Positions 1 through 12,459 are shown, counted from the first letter of the stretch. The stretch is 64,000 bases of DNA from Ixodes scapularis (GCF_016920785.2 NW_024609880.1:49314296-49378295), one strand, 5' to 3'. Numbers and translations: made by a program. Notes: a model not told the origin generated them from the sequence alone.

Positions 1-460
1 CTGCTCTTTCAAAATTGGCTGCTTTTTGTCGTCAGCTCGTTCAAACGACAGCGGCCCGTAAACCAAACGTTGACCCAGTAATTGCGATAAGAACTAAGTG
101 CAGGCCTCAAAACACTTTTGAAGGTTGGTTGGGGTAAGTAGGCTAAGTGTAACAGATACAAGAAGATGTTGATCATTATTGTTACCAGTGGATGCATCAC
201 CGACTTGTAATGCCCGATTCTACTTGCGGTTTTCAGTATCGACGTCCACCATCTCAGCTACGGTCCACGCTTTTGCAGTCCAATCAACGTCGCGTCTGAA
301 AACAGCGAGTAGAATCTCATCGTGGGAGTCAGGCTTTAGCGCCTATTCTGCGGCGTCCACGTGAAATGAATCGCCGCACGTCACATTATTCACGCAAAGT
401 TTTGCTGAAGCCGCTCAAGTAGTCAGACATTGTTAGGAGGACGTAGAATCAACAATTCCA
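1..460. other. No gene recognised
   Basis: Short open frames occur on both strands, but none shows a domain, codon bias or convincing splice context. Nothing repetitive was recognised. Confidence 0.3.
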
Positions 461-1230
461 ACGTGAAAATGAGCACGGGGACTCCCACCGACGCCGACAA
501 CAACGCAATTCAATGGTTTGTTTATGGGCGACGGCGGGCTTCTTGCCCACCATCCACCGCGCATGCGCGGCGCCGGTGGCGTCCGCTAGGGGCGCGCCGG
601 TTTGTTTGTAAACATGAGTTGGTGTATACGTACAACCCCGGTCCAACCTTTCTTTGCCGAGTGTCGCGTCAGTATCGAGTTGCAATCGTAAAAGAACGGT
701 CCCGAAGCGCTTACAAACAGCGCGAATACAAGACTTCCATCAAGCGCGCGCGTCCGCTCCGAGTGTAAACAGGTATTTACGTGGCTCTTGCTGACACTCG
801 TAGTTCAAACGTATCTTTTTTTAACGTCGGCTCGCTCCTGCATCTCCGAGGCCGCGAAAAACGCCATCTACGTCGCTTTGCAAACGACTGACACGGGCCG
901 GCCCTTCTGCCAACAATGACGGGGTGGTTGACTTCTGGAGTCTTCACCGGAAGACTCGCTGCACTTCCCAACAGGCATACCGGCGTATGGGACTAGTCCC
1001 ATGCTGTCGCTGTAGCGCAACATATCTCATTGAATTTCGCTCAGCTGCGATGCGGCGATGAGAGGCGCCGATTCAGGAAATACGTCGGTGACATCAGCGC
1101 AGTAAAACCTACCGGCGCACCCCAACTCGTTGCCGCTAACACTCCCATTCTCCTACTGCCGAGAGAACTTCCGGTTCCGGAAACGGCCTACGTCACGGCT
1201 TCTTTTGCGGTCAGTTGGAGAGAATGAAAA
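460..1230. promoter_or_regulatory. CpG-rich block, possible promoter and first exon
   Basis: The block is visibly richer in CpG than the AT-rich flanks and contains GCGCATGCGC near 570, which resembles an NRF-1-type promoter box. On the plus strand an ATG at about 469 in a good context (AAAATGAG) opens a short hydrophilic frame (MSTGTPTDADNNAIQ) followed directly by a possible donor GTTTGT. This could be the first exon of an unseen gene. No downstream exon was found, so it is a weak proposal. Confidence 0.22.
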
Positions 1231-1548
1231 AGTCGATATTTCAATAATTTTTTGTGTAGAAGTTAATAAACCGAGACGAAAACGGATGCCTGTTCGGCAT
1301 TCAGTGAACATTGACGGTATAATGTAAAAGTTATCTGGAAAAAGTAAAAAGGTCATTTCATGGTCCCTTTAACTCAAGATTTGCGTTCATCCAATTTGCG
1401 ATTGTGATTCTTCGTCGATGCATACTATATACTGTTACCTATTATCTACTTGTTTGTTTGAACTGTAGAGGGTTATTTTTTAGGGCTACAGTAGTGTCTA
1501 CTGCGCAGTGTTTATGATAATTCTGATGATGTTTTTGTCTTATGTATT

Positions 1549-1760
1549 TGTGTGTGTGTGTTTTTTTTAATTTTTATTAGTAATTTGTTTCCCCGTGCTG
1601 CTGCTGCGCCTGTTACCTTATGGGGCTTCGGACTCGTCAAGCCTCCACTGGAGGCTTTTCCCTTCTGTCCCCCCGAATTCATTTAAAAAAGGAAGTTTTT
1701 ATTATTATTATAACTTATTTAAATGAAGTTATTATTATTATAACCGGAGACATGTCCTTC
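1549..1760. repeat. TG run, possible LINE 3' tail and ATT microsatellite
   Basis: A short (TG)n run is followed by a GC-richer piece ending in T/A-rich trinucleotide repeats (TTATTATTA at about 1700-1745). The form resembles the 3' end of a non-LTR retrotransposon with a simple-repeat tail. No coding remnant was seen, so this is a guess from shape only. Confidence 0.25.
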
Positions 1761-3344
1761 GCCGTGTCTCCGGTGAGGTAAGGTGTCGCTCTTGGTGTTA
1801 GGAACGCAAGTTCCAGAAAACTACGAAAGTTTTGTTTTTGTTCTTGTGATTTATAGCCTGTTACGCACAGCCTGTATTTATACACACAATTCGCAAGCAT
1901 CTAGCTCAAGCCGTTAAAGACAAGTTCGATAGGATGGTCATATGACACATTACAGATGGTGCTTAGAACTTTTTTTTCTCTCCAAGACATAATTTTATTT
2001 CAATTTGTAGTTATGGTAATTCCTCAGACAAGTGGCAATAATTTATATAAGCAAGAAATAATTATTGTAAATGAGTAATTTCACAGTTTTCGTAGGATAT
2101 GGCGGTGACGGTACATCGCGCCAATAACGCGTGACTTTTTTATCAACATATAATTTGCATGTTCACCCCATCTCATTCGATATGTAAAGATGGCACCAAG
2201 AATCTAAACATAAAAATAACTTCCGTTTTTTGTTAAATTTGAGACAATAGCACTAGTTATATTTTTTTTTGGAGGGGGGGGGGGGGGGAGTGAATTAAGA
2301 TTAACTTTGTTTTGCCATTTTTATTTTGTAAAGCATTATAACGACTCAATGAAACAAGGCTTTCAAGAGGTTAATTTACACTAATTACTAGTTTGAGACT
2401 GAAGTTACCTAAAAAAAAGAAAACTTAACTCGTAGCGCAACCAACCTTTTTTTATAACTGAAACCATAGTGACGGAACAAAAATGCACTCTGAAACCGCG
2501 CGTTATACGAGAACATCCGCATAATGAAACCGTAAGATGAGCAGAAAAAGCCAGTAAAGTTCTTTCGACCAGCCAAAATGGATGAAATACGATGGCCTCG
2601 CTAACGAGTACGATGCCACGTCCGGGAATCGGACATCTAACGTATATATACGAGGCCGTCTTCCGAAAGCTCATGTTTCCCTCTTTGGCGCTGATTTCGG
2701 GGCTCAGTTGGAGAAGCTGCCAGTACATATCCATAAAGCTCCGTGTTTATAGAGAGTTCATTTTTTGTCAAAATCGGAGACTTTTTTTTCCCCCAAAGTT
2801 TCTGAATTTATTAGAGTTCATTTTTTTTTTGGTTCTCTATCCTTCGAAGTTATGAATTCAATTTTGCAGTGTTTCCCTTTTTTAAATATAATAATAAATA
2901 ATATGGGTGTAGACGTCTGCTAGATTTTTAAAGAACGCGTTTGTATCAAATATTATTTTATCAGCTGGATCTGGCGTGACGCCCTTACCATTGACAATAC
3001 TAATCAGTCACACAACAAAACTTGCAAACAAGTGTTGTTTCGATAAACGTCGATATTTTCAAATCACTAAACTCCTTCAGGCAGTAGTTAGGGAGGTTCG
3101 TTTTCATAATATCACTTTCCATCCCCCTACCCCGCGGCTCGCGGCTGCCCGAGGTGGAGTCTGCCCCCCTCCCCATCCCCCTTCTATGAAACTTGTGTGG
3201 TTCATTGCCTTCGTGGTACAAACCGGAAACGGAAACTGGCTTTAGTGGTGACGCAGAGGTATAATGACCTGTTGTCCTGAATGAACCTTGATGAGTGGCA
3301 TTTTCTCAGGGCCATTGACCAGATTCTCTGAAAAAGCCTTTCTT
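1761..3344. other. AT-rich non-coding stretch
   Basis: No gene is supportable here. It contains a 15-base G run (2274-2288) preceded by a T run, the same T-then-G form seen at several hAT-like ends in this window. An open frame of 109 codons at 2405-2734 (minus) has no recognisable content. Confidence 0.3.
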
Positions 3345-3735
3345 TAATGCGAAAGCATTAACTGTCCCATGGAGCGACCTGACGTCATCAATTTGAAGCG
3401 CGAAAGCGCTACCTAGTTTCTCCGCTCCCAAAGGGGCGAAGTAAACCTGATGGATTTCGCCATCGGTTCCATTGGCTGGCGCGCGTTGAAGGGGCTCCCA
3501 TTGGCTGCTGCGCTCGTCAGTTTCCACGACCGCTCACCCCATGGCGCTGTGTGTCCATCAGCGCGCCGTTAACACGGAGCGTCCAAGGTCAGCGTGCCCA
3601 GGGGAGCACGCGCGCTGACTGGCGACAAAAGGTACGCAGCAGACGACAAAGTGGGCGGACGAGCGGCTTGCACGCTTTCGCATTCACAACTCATAAAAAG
3701 TGCTTAGGTGTCCTTCGAGCTTTCTTTTAGGTATG
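3345..3735. repeat. Dispersed repeat, copy A
   Basis: The block is clearly homologous to 5855-6305 in the same orientation. Both begin with TAATGCGAAAGC and end with GCTTTCGCATTC, so AATGCGAAAGC forms short terminal inverted repeats. Shared internal segments include CCATTGGCTGG, CCCCATGGCGCTG and GCAGACGACAAAG. It is GC-richer than its surroundings and has no protein-coding content, which suggests a MITE-like non-autonomous element. Confidence 0.6.
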
Positions 3736-3783
3736 CAATGTTTTTAACGCAACCCCCAATTCCAAAAATCTGTCCATCCGTTC

Positions 3784-4120
3784 GTCCGTCTGTGTATTTT
3801 CCGCTAAATTTAGCGAGAAAAGTGGCATCACGTGACGTAACCTGACGTCACGTTACCTGAAATTGACGGTACATGTCCTAGACGTCAACTCAGTTTTCGC
3901 TAAATTTAGCGGGAAGATGCACGTCTTGTGGCCAAAACATGAATTCAGTTTCCCCGCTAAATTTAGCGGGAAAATTCACGTCTTTGTGACCAAACACCAA
4001 TTCAATTTCCCCGTCAAACTTATGAGTGAAGGAAATCGACGGCACGTAACCTGACGTCACGTGACCTATACAACCATTCAGTTTCCCCGCTAAGTTTAGC
4101 GGAAAAATATACGCTGCATG
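3784..4120. repeat. Palindromic-box repeat (CGCTAAATTTAGCG boxes with CRE-like sites)
   Basis: At least four copies of the palindrome CGCTAAATTTAGCG or close variants are spaced at 60-130 bp, interleaved with ACGTGACGTCACGT-like sites. The same combination occurs at 21880-22115 and 48955-49145. A massively expanded form of the box is the satellite at 27581-29552. Confidence 0.6.
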
Positions 4121-5854
4121 GCACAGCAGTCCCCTCACGCTATAATGCATTTTATGCCTTAAATGCATAAGGTACGGGTGCATGAGAATGGTATGGTGCC
4201 ATATGACGTCGCATGCAAGGCATGTAAAACAGCCAGTATTTAAAATTTTAATACTATCCGTAGCTCTTTGACGTCGCCGACTTCTCTAGCTGACGTCATC
4301 GACTACAGTACAAAAGCAATTAGGTGAAACAGATTGCCTCCACGCAAAGCAAAACAAGGCGGGGATTCACCAGCATAGATTTCAGATTGTTTTTGAGCCA
4401 GAAATGTGTCATGTGCACTTTGCTATATCTACAATATTGTTTTCTATTATTTTTTCTAGGAGCCAGAAAAAACCGTCACTTTTTGTGGCATGTACGCGGA
4501 CTCCAGTTTAAGGAGACTGACACGCTCTTGTGCGTTGGGAGGAGTTGGATACATCGGGTCATCGATAGGGGGGAAGAAACTACAACATATCACGCAGTCG
4601 ATTGACGTTTTAACTCAAGGTAAACAAGAATGCCATTTAATGTTTGCAACATATTGGAATATCTTTTTTTAGGTGTTACTATTTCAAAACCTAAGTTCAT
4701 CGCAAAACGTTACATTGCAACATACAAGACACCTTTCAGAGCCAAAAAGCTGTATGTGCAGGATGCAAACATTAAATGAGTTCCAAATTTATCCTTCATT
4801 TTTGTGTTTTATGTATGTGTGGATGCAGGCATGCAGCAACTACTTCGAGCATGTTTTCCTTTTAATATTCTCAACAGCAGAAATAGATTATTTCAGGCAC
4901 CGTATGCATTACAATCGATACAGAAAAGCGTGGCTCTTTCGCAAATTTTCAGTTAACTGTGACCGACCGCGTCACGACTACTTGTTAGTGCTTATGACGA
5001 AAATAACACATTGGCGTCATCTATTGAGAAGTCTTGGTACACTTCCGACCGGCATGTTGTTACTAATTTCACCATAAAATAAATCTGAAAGTGTTACAAA
5101 AGACCCTCGTACATTTGATATCGCAAATACCACAGAAACGCCAGTCTGCTTATTCGCGGGTCGGAAGTTGTCTAAGGCTATTTGACTGATGACAGCCAGT
5201 GCTTCTATCACAAACAGTCACAAGTTGTCCTAACGCAGTCGTTCACAGTCAAACGTAAATCTATGAACCAATACACCCTTACACCCTTGCACGCTTTTGT
5301 AGGGTGTAATGCTGGCTGGAACACCCATTACATGGACGTCATTATGTCAGAAACACACTTTTCTAGGGGTTTTAGGCTGTGAGTTATAGACACTGCAAAA
5401 GACCCTGAAGGGTGCAAAATTATTTACAGTGCGGCGGCCTAATATTGGCCTATAACTGAAAACATCGCAGTTTTTGTTGGCAAGGAAACAGACTTACGAA
5501 GTTTCTCAAGGAAAGCTTGTGGGAAGTTAAGCGCAAGTTTTACAAAGCGACAACCTCGGAATAGTAAACTCACAGCCCTTGCTCGGACAGTCAGTTATAC
5601 TGAAAGCGTAAAATTCTCTCATTAAAAACGTCACCGTCATGCCTGGCTAGGACGCAAGTTTTCCCGTCACAGCGCGCGACGCAGCCGGAGCGAGAGGCGT
5701 GTTGTCACACGACGCAACAGCGTAGCGTCGTCATCCTCGGCTACCCCTCTCCTTTTGTTTAATTCTTTTCCCCGAAATAATCGCGCAATACCAAGACGTC
5801 ACGAGGCAGCTTGACCGAAAGGCCAACTCTGCAGCGGCTGCCCTTTTCACAATG
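4121..5854. other. No gene recognised
   Basis: Several open frames of 60-134 codons occur (the longest at 4673-5077, plus) with no domain or repeat signature. 3' of 5640 the sequence becomes CpG-rich before the next repeat copy. Confidence 0.3.
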
Positions 5855-6305
5855 TTTTAATGCGAAAGCGTTAAAACGTCATCAGCGTTGAAGCCGCCGC
5901 CAAACGGCACCTTAACTCCTTTCTCCAAGGGAAGCCGGCTCTCAGTTTTGAGACCACGCGAAAGGCTTAGCCAAATGGCACCTAGTTTCCCCGATTCCAA
6001 AGGAGCGGAGTGAAACTGAAGCATTTTGGCTTCGGTCCCATTGGCTGGCGCGCGTCATAGTTTAAAGGAACGAGGCTCCCATTGGCCGCTGCGCGTCAGT
6101 TTCAACGACCGCCACCCCATGGCGCTGCGTGTCCGCGCTTTCAGCGCGCCGGTAACACGAAGCGTCCAAGGTCAGAGCGACGAAGAGAGCACGCCATCTG
6201 CCGTCGACGCAAATACGCCGCAGACGACAAAGCGAACGGACGAGCGGTTTGCATGCTTTCGCATTCACAACTCATAAGAAATGCTTAGGTTTACCTCGAG
6301 CCCTT
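5855..6305. repeat. Dispersed repeat, copy B
   Basis: This is the second copy of the 3345-3735 repeat, with the same AATGCGAAAGC / GCTTTCGCATT ends and the same internal order. It is slightly longer because of an extra segment near 5890-5950. The copies have diverged visibly, so they are not a recent duplication. Confidence 0.6.
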
Positions 6306-6558
6306 TTTTCTTTTCTTGAAACGCTTCTTTTTTTCGACGCCGATTGCTGAGGCGATTATAGTAAAGAGAAATTCCATGATTTAAAATTCAAATTCGGACT
6401 TACATGAGCTGGACCACGAAAAAACCAAGTAACGGAACACTTCATGACTCCGTAGCTTCCACCACCGCGGTGTGGAAATAGGCATGTTCCAGATCAAAGT
6501 ATTTAAGAAGTGGTGTACTGCCCCAAGCTACGCAGGCTCTTTGCATATATGTCTAGAG

Positions 6559-6839
6559 CTCTGAGCGGATAACAATTTGACCATCCGCATCCGATCCGCA
6601 CCCGCAGACTTTGAATCCGCATCCGAATCGCGATGTTATTAAATTATTGTGTCCATACCCTAACCGCATACGTAAAATTCAGAACCGCACCCGCGCATTC
6701 ACTTTATATAATAAAAGAAAGGAAAAAAAAGAAACAAAAAAGAACATCTTGATGGTGTCTTATAAGTCGTTTGCTAATCTTTGTGCAAGAACCCTTCGAG
6801 TCAGAGTATGGTGAAATTCATTTTACTGTATTTTCTTTC

Positions 6840-6883
<44 letters not shown>

Positions 6884-7619
6884 CCTTTATCCTTCCAGGG
6901 ACACTTCGCGTCTATGGAAAATCGATCACGGTTATGGGATCGTCACGGGAGCCTGCGACACTCTGCCCAGAAGATGGGCTCAAAAGAAAGAAAATCTTAA
7001 TTCATTTTGTTTTCTTTACATGTAGCACCAATTTCAGTCAGGTACGTATTTAGCAAACATGAAAATAAAGGGGTAAAGGAGTCTTCTTCTAGCTTTTGGG
7101 TTTTTCTTGCCCGTAAAACCTTTTTTCCGCTCTTTTTTCTTCCAAGCAAGAACACGCTTTCCTATAAAGTTGATGCCCCTGCATTTTTCACTTCTTCTAG
7201 CGACCGCATTTTTGGCGAGATAGAACGCTATAAAGCGATCTTTGATGAGAATTAGGTCTTTCTTGGCGTAGAGAACAATTTCCTCCCCGACGGGCACCTT
7301 TTTTTTTCTAAGATAGTAATTTTCTCCCGAAAAACGTTCGATAATAGACTCATAACTTAGTAACACTCATCTATTCACTCTACACTCTGCTGTCGCATTC
7401 GTTTATGAACCGGCTTGGCCGAAAATGTAGATCTGGGCACGCGATATCCGCATTCGACCCGCATCCACAGCCATCCGCGTCCGATCCGCAATCCACCAAA
7501 TCTGACTAATCTTTTTTCTTTTCTTCCATCTGTCATTTGACTGCGGATATCTGCGGATAATCCGCGGGTAATCCGTGGATATGCAGGATTCTGCTAGTAT
7601 GTTCGTCCTGCCACCCCTG
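6559..7619. mobile_element. hAT-like non-autonomous element
   Basis: The right end reads CTGCCACCCCTG, a typical hAT terminus. The flanks GTCTAGAG (6551-6558) and ATCTAGAC (7620-7627) agree at 6 of 8 positions, as expected for an old 8 bp target duplication. Both subterminal regions are rich in GGAT/ATCC words (CCGCATCCGATCCGC on the left, GCGGATATCTGCGG on the right), giving inverted-repeat arms. The left terminus is degraded (CTCTGAGCGG). No transposase frame is present. Confidence 0.5.
6842..6881. repeat. (AT)20 microsatellite
   Basis: Forty bases of uninterrupted AT dinucleotide inside the hAT-like element. Confidence 0.95.
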
Positions 7620-7627
7620 ATCTAGAC

Positions 7628-8589
7628 AATCAAAGAAAGATAACCTTTTACATTAACCTATATGACGACTGAACAGAAAATCTTAGGATATGTAGTAGGA
7701 CATTTTACTTATTGAATAAAAATTTTAAAAATTACATAAGAAAATATATTCAAAGCAGGAAACTACCCTATACCGCTATTTCCGTGGTTTTTTGCGGCTT
7801 ATTGTCATCGCCGCTAAATTTACCGAAAAAAAAAAACAAAAAAAAAACAACGAACACAATAAAGATATGCCATGCAAAACGATCAATATCCTTTTTTTTT
7901 CTAAGGCGAAGAAATCTATATTTAATGGCAAAAATAATATACAGAAATGATGCCTTGACATGATACTAGAGGCAGTCGTAGACGGTAGAAGCTATACTCT
8001 GGGCGTTGTTACGATGAGGAAAAAGGACATGATGAGCGAGACGGTGGACGCCACCATGCGTATGCGTAGCCGTAGTCGTGCTTCCCGTGGACGCTCTTCT
8101 GTGCGCATATAGGGAACGCACTGTTAGCAGGAAGAAGCCGTCGTCGGTTTTTCCTCTTTTTTTCCCTCTCATTATAAAAGGGCAGTATTCAAAACTGTGT
8201 TTGTGCAGTGGTGGAAAGTGCCCAGTTGGGCTACTAATCAAAGTGGTAAAGCTTGATGCCCGCCAGTACCCTCTCAAAGTGGAATGGGAAAAAGCGACGC
8301 TGTCGCGTTCGCGCTGGCAGCGTCGCGCAGTGTACAAGGACACAATAATGATGAAAAAAAATACCTCCAACAGAAAACCCGCCTTTACCAAAAGCGTCGC
8401 TGTTGTCGGCCTTGCGCGATCGACCAAACGCTCTCTACGACGTTTGTAGTGGAATTCAGCTTTCATCGACGGAAGTCAGATCAACGTCGGTCTAAGGATT
8501 CGATGACTCCCAAGCTTTGACCGGGCTTTTTAAACACACCATGGAACTTGTCGTTCGCAACTGATGATAGGTAGCCAAGATCGGCACTC
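7628..8589. other. Non-coding; contains a dispersed repeat at 8395-8600
   Basis: No gene is recognisable. A TATA-like ATTATAAAAGG lies at 8171. The segment 8395-8600 resembles 57000-57175: both contain GCGTCGCTGT, AACGCTC, ACACACCAT, CTTGTCGT and GACGTCACG in the same order, so they are probably two old copies of one repeat. Confidence 0.35.
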
Positions 8590-9120
8590 GTGACGTCACG
8601 TCGAGGCAAATCCTGGGCGGGATTTGACATTACCACCTACTGCCTCCTCTCCCGCAGAATCTATCCGCAGGCAGACAAACCCCTTAGCTTAGAACAATCC
8701 CACGTCTGTCGCCAACTCCCAGACGGAAGTTTTGCCCAACCCGGCCACCATGACCCCATATCCTCCCCAGCCTTTATCCAACTTCGGCGTGCCCCTTATG
8801 TGGCGCCCATGCCAACCTGGCCCACATCATCTGGGCATGCTCTCAGGATCCCTTCTCCGAAATCCCTTCTGAGGAGAGGTGAGAGGCCTCGCTTCGCAGC
8901 CCCGACCCGGACCTACAGGCCCGCCTGGTCAAAAGGGCGGAAGAGGTCGCCGGGAAGCCTCGGCCGACCGCCACCACGGGACCACCCACCTAAATAAAGG
9001 AGAAAACGTCCAGGAGGGGATGGGCCTTCGGCCCCTCACCCACCACCACCACCATGACCTCTATTCCCCTTGACCCGTTTCCTCAGTCAATAAAGTTTTC
9101 TCTCTCTCTCTCTCTCTCTC
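8590..9120 (+). pseudogene. 3' end of a non-LTR retrotransposon (LINE)
   Basis: A frame crossing 8770-8993 encodes the C-terminal zinc-type motif found at the end of many arthropod I-like LINE polyproteins: CPLC, then NLAHIIWAC, at about 8790-8850. A TGA at about 8880 interrupts this frame, after which it resumes (LQARLVKRAEEVAG) to a natural TAA near 8993. A non-coding tail with AATAAA-like sequence follows, then a (TC)n tract at 9099-9120, which is the likely 3' terminus. Everything 5' (RT, endonuclease) is absent, as expected for a 5'-truncated copy. Confidence 0.7.
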
Positions 9121-9129
9121 CAGGGAAAA

Positions 9130-9940
9130 GAGCCATTAGAGGGCGCCACCGAAACATCACGGCGCTAATTAGAGACCGGATGTTTCGGTGGCGCCTTCTT
9201 GTGGCTTCCACCCGTGACATCACTACCAGGATGTGCCTCGCCCTGACGTCATGGGTTGTGGTTCAGGATACTTATCATAAAGGGTGTCGCACACTTTTGT
9301 CAAACCTCGATTTTGACGTCGAACCTCAAGGTTCGACTAGTTCGACAAACCTTCGACCTTTCAGTAAAGTTCCAAGACGTTCAACTTATGGACAGTGTTG
9401 CCGGGCTTCTACACGAATATTTCGAATTTGGGGGAACAAACAATTTAGAGCGTAGTTTATTTTATATTTTATAAAATAGTTACCAATGTTTGTAACACAT
9501 AAAAGCGTTCAAAATGCGCTTTGATGCTTTCGTTATTTAGTAATGTGAACCAGTGGTGCCAAATACATCCAACAAATATTGCACTTTTCCTCCGCTAGGC
9601 GGAGTCAACTGCTTTTTTTTTTAATTTTCGCGCATGCCCAAACAAGTTGAACTTCAGTCGAACCTTTGTCGATCATCACGTTGAAAGTTCGAAGAAGTCG
9701 AACTTGGTCGACCTCGAACCTGGGCAGGTTCGCGACATCCCTACTCGTCATCAGTTACAAGTTCAATAGTGTGTGTAAAAACACACACACAAAAAAGCTA
9801 GAAGTGATTCTGTTTTGAAACCGTTGAGGCTGACTGTAGTACTCTTATGCCCGTCGTTTGGCCAATCGTGTAAAGCAGTTCAAAGCGACGTTTTTGGCCG
9901 CGCATGTCGCTATCCCTCAACCGGTGATAAATAAGGTTAT
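9130..9940 (+). repeat. Dispersed repeat split by a hAT MITE (pair of 31020-31335)
   Basis: The segments 9158-9278 and 9752-9940 are collinear with 31035-31335 (shared ATGTTTCGGTGGCGCC, TGTGCCTCGCC/TTTGCCTCGCC, TGGCCAATCGTG). The 31 kb copy lacks the intervening DNA and so serves as the empty site for the MITE at 9279-9743. GGCGCCACCGAAACAT (9142-9157) and its exact inverse (9180-9195) form a hairpin at the left edge. Confidence 0.6.
9279..9743. mobile_element. hAT MITE, 465 bp (family with 25405-25875)
   Basis: The right terminus GTTCGCGACATCCCTA is inverted relative to the left terminus AAAGGGTGTCGC. The flanks CTTATCAT and CTCGTCAT match at 6 of 8, fitting an aged 8 bp hAT target duplication. 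The homologous locus at 31 kb (CTTATTATCAGG) shows the site without the element. The interior is homologous to 25405-25875, including GTGGACAGTGT/ATGGACAGTGT and many TCGAAC words. It has no coding capacity. Confidence 0.75.
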
Positions 9941-12256
9941 AGACGGTTGACAATCAACACTAAGCAAGTGTTCTTGGCTTAAACCTCCTTTGCTTTTCCT
10001 CGGTCAAGCGGGATGACAACATAAAATTGGGGAAATTTTAAAAGTGGCGAGTCGTCCGTGGAACGTGCTCACTTATAAATAAAAAAAAAACAAACACATT
10101 AAGCATAACTGTTAGGTCCACCGACACACCGACAATTGGGAGAGTAACGTTCGGCACAAACAAACAGACACACAAAAAGGGCAACGTTGCTGTGGGCCAC
10201 CTGAGCATTTGATTGAGGAAATGACTTTCTTTCTCTGCTTCTCTACCCGGCATTGCGAGTGACATAAATTAATAAATAAACAAATAAATAAACGAATCAA
10301 TATTACGTACTTATGCCTGTGAGTGTTAATTTATTTTAAACTGATTATTAGTGTGTTATGCCCCTTGTATAATGCCCCAACGGGCCCTCAAGGAATAATA
10401 AATGAATGAATAAAGAAAGAATAAAGAAACGATTAAGGGGTGGGGAAAAAGGCAGCATATCTCCTCGCATATGGCCCTTTCCATGTTTTGTCAAAGAAAA
10501 TAGCTCACTGGTAACTTTTGATTGAAGCCATTTTTTTTCTTCTTATTTTCGCATTACAGATTCACTAGCTACCTCCAATTTTGTGGTAATTTTATAATGT
10601 ACTAGAGTGAGAGGCTAATTTTCGCGGTTATATTTAAACTGTGCCTAATTCCTTTAGCCTCCGCCACAGTTCGATATGCACCCGATGTTGTTGCGAAATG
10701 AACTTATTCTCTCACGCCTTTATGAACGCAGCAAAAGAGAAAGAAAGAGAAAAAGATTGCCAGTCCCGCAGTAGCAGTTATTGCAAGTCGTTCTTGCGAA
10801 AGGAAGAAGGCACGTCGGAAGCCCTACCTTCCAGCATGGCGTAGTGAACGCCAAACGAAACGCCGTTTACCACCGGCGAATATGCCTTGTACTGGATCAG
10901 TGCTAAGCTGACGCGTTATAACTAATTTAAAACATGTTACGGTCATATTTAAAACCCTTGCAAGAGGCGGCTAATAAGCGAAACGGCATAAGTACGTATA
11001 CAGTATTCTTCTAGAATGCATTCAATTTATGCGTGCTTTTATATTTAAGCCGATTTTTATACACGATTCGCATTATGAAACCAGACGCAGATAAAATAAA
11101 TATCAAGGCGGCTTCATACTGAATTGCGCCTTCACGCCAGTTATTTTTTTTTGTCAAAATATAAAAATAATCGTTCTTTACTGAATAAAAAAAAAAATAA
11201 CGGTGCCTGGGCGCTTACAACTTTCCAAATTGATGCTTATCTTTTTAATATGTACTCTTGTTTGTGACCTTGAGGTTTTGTTTCGGTCACGCTGGTTCTG
11301 GCACACCCGCTGCTCTTATTTTTCACTGTCTGGTAGAAAGAACGGTCAGTTATTATGCTTGTTTTTGTTTTTCGCCATAAAACAAAAATAAGCGTATTCA
11401 TCGTAAAGGTTTTGTGGCCATATATATTTAACACATAAAAAAATATAATAAAGCACAAAACAGGAACTAAATTACTAACTTGTTCTCACTTCTCCCGTGT
11501 TTGTTTTTGTTTTTCTTTGCGTTTTGCAGATAGTAAAGCAGGCTTGTGTACGTAACACGCACGTTTTACGTAGTTTTTTCAGAAAAGATGATGGGTTTTG
11601 TAGCTTTTTTTTATAAGCATGAAGAAAGAAAGCAATTAAAGCATGCTAAACATTGCACGGTATAGACGACGCCTTCATTACTGAACACGCGAACCCTGTC
11701 TCATCATTCCTAAGTTTGCCCCTTGCTAACTTGAAAACAAGTATAACATCAGAGAGGCTTGTCCCGTCGGCATTTGCGTCATTCTTTAGACCTTTTTCTT
11801 TTGTTAATTTTGATTTTCAAGCGTCAAGTTTTTCCCCAGAATGAACAAGAAAAGTAGTAAAAAACATAAAAGTAAGCTATCATACTGAAAACAACATAAA
11901 CAACGACAATAGACAACGGAACAAAAAAGAAGGTTCATATACAATGACAGCAACAAACAACGACAAACATGACGCAAGAAGTGGTGTCGTGTTTGTCGTT
12001 GATTTTGTTTTCTCTGAGTTCTTTTAATGCAAGAAAGATCGGTAGAAAGTAACATATCTATTCAGTCCTGGAGCGAGCAACGAGTAGCAGTACCATACTC
12101 TAGTGGGGTACCACAATTACATCAAATTATAAGAAACTAATTATCATTCAGAAAACGATTCTTTTTATTTGGAAAAATTTTAGAGGGGATATAAAACATT
12201 TGAGGAGCGCACCATTCTTAAAGAAATATAATATGTTAAATGCGAACCAAATATAT
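9941..12256. other. AT-rich stretch with a LINE tail at about 10330-10425
   Basis: No host gene is recognised. Around 10355-10425 the sequence GCCCCTTGTATAATGCC, an ACGGGCCCTCAAGG segment and an AATAAATGAATGAATAAA tail look like the 3' end of another LINE. Simple AAAT repeats lie at 10262-10300. Remaining open frames are short and featureless. Confidence 0.35.
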
Positions 12257-12443
12257 TGTGCTGTCAATCGTAGGTCTAAACGCTAGCCCTAAGGCACTGT
12301 CCAGGTGAGCTTCCGGTGAGAGAAACGAGCAGGCACGACCGGACTTGACGGAAGGAGAAGCTTTGATGCAAAACACCCGTGGCGTGGTGGCGCTGCAGGC
12401 TGCAGCGCACGTGTGTAGAAAGCGCGCAGGTACTGCCGCGTCA
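12257..12443 (-). repeat. 3' LTR of element A
   Basis: The LTR is 187 bp on the minus strand, starting TGACGCGGCAG and ending TTGACAGCACA. It aligns with 19384-19751 once the hairpin insertion there is removed (shared CAGCCTGCAGCGCCACC, GTGCCTTAGGGCTAG). It is immediately preceded by the polypurine tract. Confidence 0.8.
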
Positions 12444-12459
12444 TTTCCCTTTCTTCAAA

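Noticed and set aside
7966..8466. 166-codon minus-strand frame as a gene
   Set aside because: No domain, signal peptide or codon pattern, and the region overlaps a dispersed repeat.
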